From Oceanospirillum sp048270425 (GTDB lineage: Bacteria > Pseudomonadota > Gammaproteobacteria > Pseudomonadales > Halomonadaceae), in the NCBI GenBank assembly GCA_048270425.1, contig JBLWSY010000002.1, forward strand, positions 124,001-188,000: a DNA stretch of 64,000 nt, written 5' to 3'. Under the pieces are notes generated by a model. It saw nothing but the letters and a program-made list of their open reading frames with translations, was not told the DNA's origin and ran no database searches. The position numbers were made by a program, and so were the translations under genes. Shown here in pieces: positions 32,928-42,084 of this stretch; position 1 is the stretch's first letter; every line of letters begins with the position of its first letter.

Positions 32928-35336
32928 TTAGCTTCCCAACGGGAGCTTCTGCACCTGAAGCAGCTGCGAGCAGTTCTCTGCACTAACCGGGCGGCTGAAG
33001 TAGTAACCCTGGAAGTGAGTGCAGCCGAGTTTGATCAGCATATCCATAATCGCTGCGTCTTCTACACCCTCTGCAATAATCTCCATCTGCAGGTGCGATG
33101 CCATTGCGATAATGGTTTCTGTAATCGCCCTGTCGTTAGAATCAGTTAATAGGTCCATAACAAAGGATTTATCGATCTTAAGCTGATTAATCGGCATCTG
33201 TTTAAGGTATTTCAGGGATGAATAACCGGTGCCAAAATCATCAATAGAGAGTGCTATGCCCATGGAACGAATCGCATCCATACGGGTGATGGTTGCGTCC
33301 ATGTTTTTCACCAGCAGGCTTTCTGTGAGTTCCAGTTCCAGCTTATTGGGATCGACGCCGGTGTTATCAATAACTTCCGAAAGTACGTTCAGAAACTGAG
33401 GGTGGTCGAACTGTTTGGCGCTGATATTGACTGCCATACGGAACTGATCCGGGCAGAGGCCATCTTTTTGCCATTGCGCTAGCTGATTGCAGGCCTGTTC
33501 CAGTACCCAGCGACCAATAGGGATAATCAGTCCGGTTTCTTCAGCAAGACCGATAAACTGATCCGGAGGTACAAATCCTTGCTCTGGATGTTGCCATCGA
33601 ATCAGTGCTTCTGTCCCCATGATGCTGAAGTTATGATCTACCTGAGGTTGATAGTGCAGATAGAGCTCGTTGTTTTCTAATGCGGTGTGCAGTGCTCGTT
33701 CCATCGCCAGATGCTGGTCGGCTAACAGCTGCATGCTGGGGCGATAGAAGTGAAAGGTGTTTTTGCCGTTCGACTTTGCCCGGTACAGAGCGGTGTCCGC
33801 CTGTTTAACGATATTCTTGATATCGTTGTCGTCATCGGGGAAGAGCCGAATACCTACACTGGCGGAAATATGAAGCACATGTTGGCCAATATGGAAGGGC
33901 TTTGCCATAACTTCCAGAATACGGTTTGTGATGCGTTGAGCATTCAGGGCTGCGGGTTCCTGTTCCGCGGCCAGTTCCGGCAGGATGACCACAAATTCAT
34001 CCCCCCCCAAACGTGCGACGGTATCTTCTTCGCGCATCATCTCCTTCAGGCGGGATGCCACAACAATCAAAAGGTCATCACCGACATCATGGCCAAGGGA
34101 GTCGTTAATATTCTTAAAGCGATCCAGATCCAGGAACAGCAGAGCGCTGTACATCTCATGGCGCAAACTTTTTGATTGCACCTGATGCATTCGATCCAGA
34201 AAAAGACTTCGGTTAGGCAGGTCGGTCAGTGAATCAAAATAGGCCAGATGATGGATTCGCGCTTCCTGAGCTTTTCGCCAGGAGATATCCCGGGAGAGTG
34301 CCAAAATATAGGTTTTTCCTCCCAGATCAATGCTGCGGGCCTTAATCTCAACCGGTATCCGCTGTTCATGACTGCCCTGAATTTCGCTTTCCAGAGAGAC
34401 CTCATGCATCAGGTCTTCGGAAGAGGCCAGACTGGCTAAGGTGTGAGGCAGTTGTCCTGAATGGAAAAGCGCTTTCATGCTGGTGCCGACAAGATCTTTT
34501 TTATCAACACCTAGTGTCTGAAATGCCTTGTGATTGGCATCATAGATCTTAAAGTCGGTCTCACAGATGATCAGCATGTCACTGATACTGTTCATCACAT
34601 CACGGATAAATTGCTCGCTACTTCGTAGGGCTTCTTCCGCTTTGTTTCGGGAACTCCATAACTCGTTAAAGCTATCAACCAGAAAACCCAGCTCATCATC
34701 GGTATGCCCTTTAAGGGTTGGAATCTGCTTGCTGCTATTGTGGTTGTCTTTAAGCAGGAGAAGACTGTCAGACAGTCGCGTCAACGGTCGGCTGATCAGG
34801 GTGTGAAAAACAAAGAAAAGGCAGATTGCCAGCAGAACATTACGCAGAAAACCCGTGGTCAGAATAACAACAGCGCGATCAAAAATGTCTTCGCTTAAAG
34901 CATCCGGGTCTGTCTCGACAATGAGGGTGCCAACCGGTGCTTCCTCAAATACCGTGATAAGAGGAACAGCATAAGAGCGACGCTCTTCCTCCATAATCTG
35001 AGACATCATGCCAACGCTCAGGTTAGGGGCATCAGACGTTGCCAGTACGCTGTTATCATCCAACCGAATCTGGGCATAATGGATATACGCATGGTTTATC
35101 AGGCCTTTGACAACCCGGTCCGCCAGATCTTTATCGATATTATAAGCCGCCTGAACAGCAGACTCTTCCACCAGGTGAATAACCTGCTGAACTTTATCGT
35201 TCATGCTTTCACGGCTATGACTGATATCAATTGCAATCTGAATGCCGCTAAATACCAAGCCAAGTACCAGAGCGACAATGACGGTGAACTTTGCTTGCCG
35301 GTAGGAAAGTCGTTTATGCAGGGCTGATTTTTTCAA
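32928..35336 (-). CDS. Membrane GGDEF-EAL protein with PAS domain (c-di-GMP turnover)
   Basis: An 802-residue protein: transmembrane helix (about 15-36), periplasmic sensor (37-155), second helix (158-182), HAMP-like linker (183-235), PAS (245-365), GGDEF (375-535) and EAL (550-800). The cyclase site is LGGDEF with an inhibitory RxxD (REED) five residues before it. The phosphodiesterase site has EALIRW, the Glu of ELTES, DDFGTGYSS, Lys in LKIDKSF and Glu in AEGVE. Both activities look possible. It lies between trpC and crp, adjacent in Pseudomonas, so it may be an insertion into that block. Confidence 0.93.
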   Translation of the reverse strand: MKKSALHKRLSYRQAKFTVIVALVLGLVFSGIQIAIDISHSRESMNDKVQQVIHLVEESAVQAAYNIDKDLADRVVKGLINHAYIHYAQIRLDDNSVLATSDAPNLSVGMMSQIMEEERRSYAVPLITVFEEAPVGTLIVETDPDALSEDIFDRAVVILTTGFLRNVLLAICLFFVFHTLISRPLTRLSDSLLLLKDNHNSSKQIPTLKGHTDDELGFLVDSFNELWSSRNKAEEALRSSEQFIRDVMNSISDMLIICETDFKIYDANHKAFQTLGVDKKDLVGTSMKALFHSGQLPHTLASLASSEDLMHEVSLESEIQGSHEQRIPVEIKARSIDLGGKTYILALSRDISWRKAQEARIHHLAYFDSLTDLPNRSLFLDRMHQVQSKSLRHEMYSALLFLDLDRFKNINDSLGHDVGDDLLIVVASRLKEMMREEDTVARLGGDEFVVILPELAAEQEPAALNAQRITNRILEVMAKPFHIGQHVLHISASVGIRLFPDDDNDIKNIVKQADTALYRAKSNGKNTFHFYRPSMQLLADQHLAMERALHTALENNELYLHYQPQVDHNFSIMGTEALIRWQHPEQGFVPPDQFIGLAEETGLIIPIGRWVLEQACNQLAQWQKDGLCPDQFRMAVNISAKQFDHPQFLNVLSEVIDNTGVDPNKLELELTESLLVKNMDATITRMDAIRSMGIALSIDDFGTGYSSLKYLKQMPINQLKIDKSFVMDLLTDSNDRAITETIIAMASHLQMEIIAEGVEDAAIMDMLIKLGCTHFQGYYFSRPVSAENCSQLLQVQKLPLGS

Positions 35337-35654
35337 ACGAATATCCGTTTTTGCATGATTCTGGATCTTAAGCTTTCAGGAGATAGCTAAAGCAAGATTT
35401 ATCATATTGTTTTAGATGCTTTGCTTCAGTATGCGAAACAGAGGCACAACAGGCAAGTAGTTTATACGCTTGGTGAGAAGGGGTTGTCTTAAAGTTTTAT
35501 GACGGTCTCAAGCCTTACTTGCCGGGGGGCTGTGAAGTGAAGATGCGGAGCATCGCGCTTGAAAAAGGCTAAGTGAACAGTAATGTAAAACTGGGCGCTT
35601 GTTCAGATTCCTTCATCAGACCGATAAAGGAATCTAAACAGAAGCTGATGGGGT
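35337..35654. other. Gene-free gap between the GGDEF-EAL gene and trpC
   Basis: No open frame. It contains the inverted repeat at 35600-35640 and should hold the promoter of the GGDEF-EAL gene; no clear promoter seen. Confidence 0.4.
35600..35640 (-). repeat. Inverted repeat downstream of trpC
   Basis: TGTTCAGATTCCTT and AAGGAATCTAAACA (one mismatch), loop 13 bases, 15 bases after trpC. No T-run; candidate 3'-end hairpin of trpGDC mRNA. Confidence 0.6.
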
Positions 35655-36452
35655 TCAGCCGAAGAACTCTGCCAGCGTCTCACCTGGGTTTTCGGTGCGC
35701 ATAAAGGCTTCGCCGACCAGAAAGCTGTTAACATTATGACGACGCATTGCATCAACATCTTCCTGTTTCAGGATACCGCTTTCAGTCACCACAATACGAT
35801 CATCCGGAATCTGATCCAGCAGATCAAAAGTGGTTTGCAGGCTGACTTCGAAGGTGTGCAGGTTACGGTTGTTAATACCGATCAGACGATTCGGCAATTT
35901 AAGCGCACGATGCAGCTCTTCTTCATCATGCACCTCGATCAGTACATCCATATCCAGTTCATGGGCCAGCAGATTCAGCTCATGCATGGTGTCATCGTCC
36001 AGGCAGGCAGCAATCAGCAGGATGCAGTCTGCGCCAATGGCACGCGCCTCAAAGACCTGATAAGGATCGACGATAAAGTCTTTACGGATCACCGGCAGAT
36101 CGCAGGCTGCGCGGCCTTCTTTCAGGTAATCCTCATGGCCCTGGAAAAAGTCGCGGTCAGTCAGAATCGACAGACAGCTGGCACCACCTTCTTCGTAGCT
36201 GGCTGCGATCTCGGCAGGGCGGAAATTTTCGCGCAGTACGCCTTTGCTCGGAGAGGCTTTCTTGATCTCAGCGATCACAGCAGAGCGACCGGCTTTCAGG
36301 CTTCGGGCCAGCGCATCGGCAAAGCCACGGGGTGCATCCTTGTTAGCAAAAGCCAGATCACGCATCTCTTCCAGAGAGATGTTCTGCTTGCGCTCTTTGA
36401 TCTCTTCCCATTTGCGATCAACAATTTTTTTCAGAATAGTCGGGGTATTCAA
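35655..36452 (-). CDS. trpC: Indole-3-glycerol-phosphate synthase
   Basis: A 265-residue TIM barrel, monofunctional (no fused TrpF). IAEIKKASPSKGVL, AIGADCILLIAA, IGINNRNLHTFEV and VTESGI mark the active site. It converts carboxyphenylamino-deoxyribulose phosphate to indole glycerol phosphate. Last of trpG-trpD-trpC; 66 bases after trpD. Confidence 0.97.
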   Translation of the reverse strand: MNTPTILKKIVDRKWEEIKERKQNISLEEMRDLAFANKDAPRGFADALARSLKAGRSAVIAEIKKASPSKGVLRENFRPAEIAASYEEGGASCLSILTDRDFFQGHEDYLKEGRAACDLPVIRKDFIVDPYQVFEARAIGADCILLIAACLDDDTMHELNLLAHELDMDVLIEVHDEEELHRALKLPNRLIGINNRNLHTFEVSLQTTFDLLDQIPDDRIVVTESGILKQEDVDAMRRHNVNSFLVGEAFMRTENPGETLAEFFG

Positions 36453-36518
36453 AGTGTTCTCCTGAAGACCTGGGGTCTGGTCTGAATGTCAGGTTTAAAG
36501 TCCTGAAATCGGTTCCGG

Positions 36519-37556
36519 TTATTGTGCTGCGAAGACGCTGGTAAAGCTGGACAGCTCTTTCATTTTTTCACCGGCCAAGCCGCTGGCGATGGCATCCTGT
36601 GCCATGGCGACACCTTCCTGCAGGCTGTCGGCAACATCCGCTGCGTAGAGTGCGGCACCGGCATTCAGCGCGATCATATCGCCGGCTTTTTCTGCGGTCT
36701 CGGTGCTTTGTTTACCCAGTGCATCTTTGATCAGGTTGAGGGAATCCTCAGCACTTGCGATATCCAGACCCACCAGACTCTGGCTCTTAAGGCCAACGTC
36801 TTCCGGGGTGATTTTGTATTCCGTCACTTCACCATTTTTCAGCTCGGCAACATGAGTGCTGGTGGCGAGGGAGAACTCATCCAGACCATCTTTAGCATGA
36901 ACAATCAGAACGTGTTTGCTGCCTAGTGCTTTCAATACCTCAGCCATCGGGCGACAGAGTTTTTCGGTGAAAACACCGATAACCTGATGCTTAACACCTG
37001 CCGGATTGGTCATGGGGCCAAGCATATTGAACAGAGTACGCATGCCCAGCTCTTTACGGGGGCCAATAGCGTATTTCATCGCGCTGTGATGGTTAGGGGC
37101 AAACATAAAGCCAACCCCCACTTCACTGATGCAGCGGGAAATCTGCTCCGGTTTCAGGTTCAGGTTAATACCGGCAGTTTCCAGTAGGTCAGAACTACCG
37201 CTGGAAGAGGAAACAGAACGGTTACCGTGTTTGGCAACATGGCCGCCCGCTGCTGCAATAACAAAAGCGGAGGCTGTTGAGACATTAAACAGGTTAGCCC
37301 CGTCACCACCGGTACCACAGGTATCCACCGCATTTGGGATATCCAGTTCAACTGGCGTGGCCAGTTCACGCATCACTTCAACCGCAGCGGTGATCTCATC
37401 CAGCGTTTCGCTTTTCATACGCAGGGCAACCAGAAAGCCGCCGATCTGTGCATCTGTGCATTGTCCGGTCATGATCTGGCGCATCACATCGCGCATCTCT
37501 TCACGACTCAGATCCAGCTGTTCTACCACCTTGCTCAAGGCATCCTGAATGTTCAT
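36519..37556 (-). CDS. trpD: Anthranilate phosphoribosyltransferase
   Basis: A 345-residue enzyme. VDTCGTGGDGANLFNVSTA is the PRPP-binding signature and KHGNRSVSSSSGSSD the glycine/serine loop. It joins anthranilate to PRPP in tryptophan synthesis. Monofunctional (TrpG is a separate gene). 140 bases follow trpG. Confidence 0.97.
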   Translation of the reverse strand: MNIQDALSKVVEQLDLSREEMRDVMRQIMTGQCTDAQIGGFLVALRMKSETLDEITAAVEVMRELATPVELDIPNAVDTCGTGGDGANLFNVSTASAFVIAAAGGHVAKHGNRSVSSSSGSSDLLETAGINLNLKPEQISRCISEVGVGFMFAPNHHSAMKYAIGPRKELGMRTLFNMLGPMTNPAGVKHQVIGVFTEKLCRPMAEVLKALGSKHVLIVHAKDGLDEFSLATSTHVAELKNGEVTEYKITPEDVGLKSQSLVGLDIASAEDSLNLIKDALGKQSTETAEKAGDMIALNAGAALYAADVADSLQEGVAMAQDAIASGLAGEKMKELSSFTSVFAAQ

Positions 37557-37696
37557 GGTATCGGGTCCTGTCTTGTCTTCGTTGCGCTGATGATGTGCAG
37601 CGCTCTGTCAGCTTGCTTTGACGCAGCCTCTTGCGGGCTGCTTCGATTGTTCTTCCAGAAAGTGCAGTCCTTAGAAGAAGCAGGGCACTGAATAAA

Positions 37697-38281
37697 TCAG
37701 AGCGTCTGCTTCAGAAAGTTCTGCAGCATATCGTGACCGTGTTCGGTCAGAATCGACTCAGGGTGGAACTGAACGCCTTCAATCGGCAGCGTCTTGTGAC
37801 GCAGGCCCATGATTTCACCCGGGGTGCCGTCTTCGTTATTCACCCAAGCGGTCACTTCCAGACAGTCCGGCAGTGTAGCGCGTTCAACTACCAGAGAATG
37901 GTAACGGGTTGCCTGAAACGGATTATTCAGCCCGGCGAAAACACCGTCATCAATATGATGAACCGGAGAGGTTTTACCGTGCATCACTGCATTAGCACGG
38001 ATCACCTTGCCACCAAAGGCCTGACCAATACTCTGATGGCCAAGGCAGATACCCAGAATCGGCAGTTTACCGGCGAAGTGTTTAATCGCTTCTACTGAGA
38101 TACCCGCTTCGTTCGGCGTGCAGGGTCCCGGAGAGATGACCAGATGATCCGGCTTCAGGGCTTCGATCTGCTCAATAGTGATTTCGTCGTTGCGGTATAC
38201 CTGAACGTCGGCGCCCAACTCGGCAAAATACTGCACAACGTTGTAAGTGAAAGAGTCGTAGTTATCGATCATTAACAGCAT
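37697..38281 (-). CDS. trpG: Anthranilate synthase, glutamine amidotransferase subunit
   Basis: A 194-residue class I amidotransferase. Triad: Cys in LGICLGHQSIG, His and Glu in GVQFHPESI. It supplies ammonia to TrpE, and in many gammaproteobacteria also to PabB. A strong hairpin lies between its start and the preceding gene. Confidence 0.97.
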   Translation of the reverse strand: MLLMIDNYDSFTYNVVQYFAELGADVQVYRNDEITIEQIEALKPDHLVISPGPCTPNEAGISVEAIKHFAGKLPILGICLGHQSIGQAFGGKVIRANAVMHGKTSPVHHIDDGVFAGLNNPFQATRYHSLVVERATLPDCLEVTAWVNNEDGTPGEIMGLRHKTLPIEGVQFHPESILTEHGHDMLQNFLKQTL

Positions 38282-38294
38282 GGTCTGTACCTGT

Positions 38295-38322
38295 ATTTTA
38301 ACGACCTTCTGGCCGTTAAAAT
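38295..38322 (-). repeat. 12-bp hairpin in the trpG 5' region
   Basis: On the minus strand ATTTTAACGGCC-AGAA-GGTCGTTAAAAT, all 12 pairs formed in RNA with one G-U. It ends 13 bases before the trpG start, close enough to influence ribosome access. No Trp-rich leader ORF is seen here. Confidence 0.65.
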
Positions 38323-38450
38323 TATCTTAAGTCTTTGAAAAAAGGCGTTTGTATCAATGAAAAATGTCACAACAAATGTATTGGCTTACTCGGCAATCTT
38401 TAATGTCAGTTCGACAGAAAAAGAAACTAAGCGGATGCTTCCCGAAGTGA

Positions 38451-39935
38451 TTATTCGGGGTTATCCAGTCCTTTCTCCGCCATTGCTACAGCTTTAAAGA
38501 TTGCACGGCCTTTGTTCATGGTCTCTTTCCACTCAAGGCGAGGTTCAGAATCGGCAACCACACCGGCTCCGGCCTGAATGTGCAGGATCTGATCTTTAAT
38601 CACAGCAGTACGGATCGCGATAGCGGTATCCATATTGCCGTTCCAGGAGAGATAACCGACAGCGCCGCCGTAAACACCACGTTTTACCGGCTCCATCTCA
38701 TCGATAATCTCCATGGCACGCACTTTAGGTGCACCACTTAAAGTACCCGCTGGCAGGGTCGCTTTCAGCACATCCATGGCGCTCATGCCCTCTTTCAGCT
38801 GACCGGTCACACTGGAAACGATATGCATCACGTGGGAGTAACGCTCAATCACCATCTTATCGGTCAGGGTAACGCTGCCGGTCTGCGCGATTCGGCCAAC
38901 ATCGTTACGACCCAGATCGATCAGCATCAGGTGCTCGGCCAGTTCTTTCGGATCGGCCAGTAGTTCTTCTTCTAAGGCTTTGTCTTCAGTTTCGGTAGCG
39001 CCGCGCTTACGGGTGCCCGCGATAGGACGCACGGTCACCAGGTTGTCTTCAACACGAGCAAGGATCTCCGGTGAGGAGCCCACCACATGGAAGTCATCCA
39101 GATTGAAGAAGAACATATAAGGGGACGGGTTCAGGCAGCGCAGGGCGCGATACAGCTCCAGCGGTTGAGCCTCAAACGGCGTCGACATACGCTGAGAAAT
39201 TACGCACTGCATAATGTCACCGGCCAGCACGTACTCTTTAATTTTGCTGACCGCTTCTTTGAACTTCTCTTCGGTAAAGCCGGATTTGAAGTCGCTTTCC
39301 TGAGTGGTACGGCCTGTGCCGACACTGTAGGAGGAAACCGCCAGAGAGCGGAGCTGGCGCTCCAGTTCATTCAGGCGCTGACGGGCTTTTTCCAGTGGGC
39401 GTTTGTGTTCGGTATTGGCGTGAACGATCAGGTAGAGCTTGCCGCTCAGGTTGTCGAAAACAACCACTTCCTCAGAGATCAGCAGCAGAATATCCGGCAC
39501 ATCAATCGGATCATTTTCCGGAATATTGACCAGACGCTTTTCCACGTAACGTACGGTGTCGTAACCGAAGTAACCCACAAGACCACCGGTAAACAGCGGC
39601 AAGTTGTCCAGCTCCGGCACAGAGAAGCGTTTCTGAAAATCTTCGATATAGCTCAGCGGATCATCCTGCTGGCTTTGTTCGATCACCGCATTGCCATCAA
39701 ACAGAGTCACTTCGTGACCGCGTACCTGCAGGCGACGCTGGCAGGGCAGGCCGATAATGGAATAACGGCCCCATTTTTCGCCACCTTCCACGGATTCCAG
39801 CAGATAGCTATAAGGCTGGTCGGCCAGTTTCAGATAGGTGCTTAACGGGGTATCCAGATCAGCCAGTACTTCACGTACCAGTGGGATGCGGTTGTAGCCG
39901 GCTGCGGCAAGCTCAGAGAAGCGTTCCGGAGTCAT
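38451..39935 (-). CDS. trpE: Anthranilate synthase component I
   Basis: A 494-residue chorismate-using enzyme. PYMFFFNLDDFHVVGSSPE, IAGTRKRGATE and DLGRNDVGRIA are catalytic motifs; LLESVEGGEKWGRYS near the N-terminus is the tryptophan feedback-binding motif. It makes anthranilate from chorismate with TrpG. Preceded by a Trp-coding leader (40042-40098). Confidence 0.97.
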   Translation of the reverse strand: MTPERFSELAAAGYNRIPLVREVLADLDTPLSTYLKLADQPYSYLLESVEGGEKWGRYSIIGLPCQRRLQVRGHEVTLFDGNAVIEQSQQDDPLSYIEDFQKRFSVPELDNLPLFTGGLVGYFGYDTVRYVEKRLVNIPENDPIDVPDILLLISEEVVVFDNLSGKLYLIVHANTEHKRPLEKARQRLNELERQLRSLAVSSYSVGTGRTTQESDFKSGFTEEKFKEAVSKIKEYVLAGDIMQCVISQRMSTPFEAQPLELYRALRCLNPSPYMFFFNLDDFHVVGSSPEILARVEDNLVTVRPIAGTRKRGATETEDKALEEELLADPKELAEHLMLIDLGRNDVGRIAQTGSVTLTDKMVIERYSHVMHIVSSVTGQLKEGMSAMDVLKATLPAGTLSGAPKVRAMEIIDEMEPVKRGVYGGAVGYLSWNGNMDTAIAIRTAVIKDQILHIQAGAGVVADSEPRLEWKETMNKGRAIFKAVAMAEKGLDNPE

Positions 39936-40041
39936 GATGTCTTCCTGTCACGGTATAAATGGAAAAATAAAACACAAACTTTGATAAAGCAGAGGCATGA
40001 TTGCGCTGCAAACAGACAGCATTAACCACGCAATGTGAGCT

Positions 40042-40098
40042 TCACCATCGCCAGCGTTTTACCTCGCGCATCAATCCCAGTGATTTATCAGGAAACAT
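40042..40098 (-). CDS. trpL: Candidate trp leader peptide (18 aa, two Trp near the end)
   Basis: On the minus strand, 106 bases before trpE, an 18-codon frame ends ...REVKRWRW-stop. TGG is rare in random sequence, and paired Trp codons just before the stop are the hallmark of trp attenuation leaders. Two starts are possible: ATG 40098 (weak ribosome site) or ATG 40071 (GGGA four bases upstream, peptide MREVKRWRW). The following sequence can pair ATTGC with GCAAT and GCTG with CAGC, but no GC-rich terminator with a long U-run is seen; the U-rich stretch lies nearer trpE. The peptide call is good, the mechanism less so. Confidence 0.7.
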   Translation of the reverse strand: MFPDKSLGLMREVKRWRW

Positions 40099-40149
40099 AT
40101 TTGATCCGTTTTGAAGAAGATAAAAAGGTCTGATTTTTTTATAACCTAA

Positions 40150-40188
40150 AGTACTAACATCTTGATAAATTGGCTTTTGTTAGTACTA
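40150..40188. repeat. 10-bp inverted repeat between gph and the trp leader
   Basis: AGTACTAACA and TGTTAGTACT, 19 bases apart. It could end gph transcription or act as an operator for the trpE promoter; the half-site GTACTA resembles half of the TrpR operator, but the arms are too far apart for a standard one. Confidence 0.5.
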
Positions 40189-40199
40189 AGGCGACTAAG

Positions 40200-40874
40200 T
40201 TATACCAGCTCGGCTAATGAATCAACCACCAGATCAGCGCCACATTGGTCTACCGGCACTCCATGGTCATATCCGTATCGGACTGCGACGGTTTTAAAGC
40301 CTGCTTTTTGTCCGGCGGAGATATCGGTGATGGAGTCTCCGATCATAAGGCTTAGTGCTGGATCGGCTTTCAGCTGTGCGGCGGCATGCAGTAGTGGCAT
40401 CGGTGATGGTTTTTTCTCCGGCAGAGAATCACCACCCAAAACCAGATCGAAATAACCATCCAGATTGAGCTGCTGAAGAATCTCTGGCACAAAGCGATAA
40501 GGCTTGTTGGTGATCAGTGCCATGAGAATCTTTTTGGCTTTGGCAACATCCAGCAGAGCAAAAATACCCTCGTAACAGCGGGTTTTTGCGCCCTTATTGG
40601 CATCGTAGGCGGTCAGAAAGGCCTGATAAGCCTGCATAAACAGCTCAGAGGTTTCGTCGATATCATCGATTTCAATACTATCCGCCAGCGCTCGTTTGAC
40701 CAGTACCACGGCACCTTGTCCCACCCAGCTACGCACTTTCTCCTGACCGGCTTTTGGTCGGTCCAGTATAGTCAGCATCTGATCTACCGCATCCGCCAGA
40801 TCCGGTACCGAGTCGATTAGCGTGCCATCCAGATCAAAGGCCAAAAGTTGAATATCAGACAGCAGCGGGTGCAT
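40200..40874 (-). CDS. gph: Phosphoglycolate phosphatase (HAD family)
   Basis: A 224-residue HAD phosphatase. DLDGTLIDS carries the nucleophile Asp, ALITNKPYRF motif II, and MIGDSITDISAG the metal-binding motif IV. Gph clears 2-phosphoglycolate from DNA repair. The rpe-gph-trpE order is that of Pseudomonas. A terminator separates it from rpe. Confidence 0.92.
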   Translation of the reverse strand: MHPLLSDIQLLAFDLDGTLIDSVPDLADAVDQMLTILDRPKAGQEKVRSWVGQGAVVLVKRALADSIEIDDIDETSELFMQAYQAFLTAYDANKGAKTRCYEGIFALLDVAKAKKILMALITNKPYRFVPEILQQLNLDGYFDLVLGGDSLPEKKPSPMPLLHAAAQLKADPALSLMIGDSITDISAGQKAGFKTVAVRYGYDHGVPVDQCGADLVVDSLAELV

Positions 40875-40923
40875 AGCAAATACCTTTTATGGGGGGAGTT
40901 GAAGCAAGAAAAATGCGGGCGTA

Positions 40924-40950
40924 AAAAAGGCACCCGAATGAGTGCCCTTT
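40924..40950 (-). terminator. Terminator between rpe and gph
   Basis: GGCAC/GTGCC stem with TTTTTT on the minus strand; also A/T-rich on the other side. Confidence 0.75.
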
Positions 40951-40976
40951 TCAGGTTGATCAGGGATTAACGCTTT

Positions 40977-41060
40977 ACCTGGGTCACTATTTATTTCTGA
41001 CCTGAGCCGCTATTTAATTTTTCACCTGAGCTACTATTTTATTTTTTAACCTGAGCCAGC
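40977..41060. repeat. Degenerate tandem copies of the rpe 3' end
   Basis: Units of 23, 24 and 25 bases beginning ACCTGAG or similar (40977, 41000, 41024) plus a partial unit at 41049. Each unit, read on the minus strand, re-encodes a variant of the Rpe tail AQVKK and its own stop. Confidence 0.8.
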
Positions 41061-41713
41061 TCGGCCCGCATAGCATTGATAGTGGCTTTGTAGTCGTCGG
41101 TGTTGAAGATAGCGGAACCTGCGACAAAGGTATCGGCACCGGCTTCAGCGATTTCACGGATATTCTGAATGCCCACGCCGCCATCGATCTCCAGACGAAT
41201 GTCGTAACCGCTTTCATCGATGATTTTGCGCGCCTGGCGCAGTTTATCCAGCGTGCCCGGAATAAATTTCTGACCACCAAAGCCCGGGTTTACTGACATC
41301 AGCAGAACTACGTCTACTTTATCCAGCACGTAGTCCAGATAGTGCAGCGGCGTTGCCGGGTTAAATACTAAGCCGGATTTACAGCCACCTTCGCGGATCA
41401 TCGACAGAGAACGGTCGATATGGTCAGACGCTTCCGGGTGGAAAGTGATCCAGCTGGCGCCTGCTTCAATAAAGTCACCGATCATACGATCAACCGGAGA
41501 AACCATCAGGTGCACATCAATTGGAGCGGTAACACCGTGGTTGCGCAGTGCTTTACACACCATAGGACCGATGGTCAGATTCGGAACGTAGTGGTTGTCC
41601 ATCACATCAAAGTGAACAACATCAGCACCGCTGGCCAGTACGTTATCGACTTCCTCACCCAGACGGGCGAAATCAGCGGATAAAATGGAAGGTGCGATTT
41701 TGAAATCAGACAT
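41039..41713 (-). CDS. rpe: Ribulose-phosphate 3-epimerase
   Basis: A 224-residue TIM-barrel epimerase. SILSADFARLG, VHFDVMDNHYVPNLT, VNPGFGGQKF and EIDGGV are the metal and catalytic motifs. It interconverts ribulose and xylulose 5-phosphates; its ribulose 5-phosphate is also the substrate of PrkB. Its 3' end is duplicated in degenerate tandem copies. Confidence 0.97.
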   Translation of the reverse strand: MSDFKIAPSILSADFARLGEEVDNVLASGADVVHFDVMDNHYVPNLTIGPMVCKALRNHGVTAPIDVHLMVSPVDRMIGDFIEAGASWITFHPEASDHIDRSLSMIREGGCKSGLVFNPATPLHYLDYVLDKVDVVLLMSVNPGFGGQKFIPGTLDKLRQARKIIDESGYDIRLEIDGGVGIQNIREIAEAGADTFVAGSAIFNTDDYKATINAMRAELAQVKK

Positions 41714-42084
41714 CAGGTTCTCTCATCGGTCTTAAAGAAGAAGGCAGCCACAGGCTGAGGTTCAGGTGCTGGCATTTTAACCAAAGCCCGCCCTGAGTGC
41801 TACGGCAGAGGCGAAGCGTTATCGGGTTGAGTGATCTGTGCGGCAGGCGTTTCTTTTTGTTGCCCTGAGATGGAATCGGGTTCTTAATCTGTAGGATGTT
41901 ATTTATACTTGTTGCGGATTTTAAGGCACAGTTAATGCATTGAAATTCAAAGGTTTCAGTTTTACCGCGGGCAGGTGGCAAACCTCTGCCTGTGTCATGG
42001 TCACAGTAATGGGATAACGGCATGGTTTGTTCAGGGTGGAAGTTAAATTCATTGTTATCGGTTCTGCTTTCAGTTTCGGTGAGC
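41714..42084. other. Gene-free gap between rpe and the DUF3530 gene
   Basis: Divergent promoter region. Short overlapping frames exist on both strands without ribosome sites. No regulatory motif recognised. Confidence 0.4.

Noticed and set aside
40150..40188. Standard TrpR operator
   Set aside because: Half-sites are similar but 19 bases apart, whereas TrpR sites are compact.
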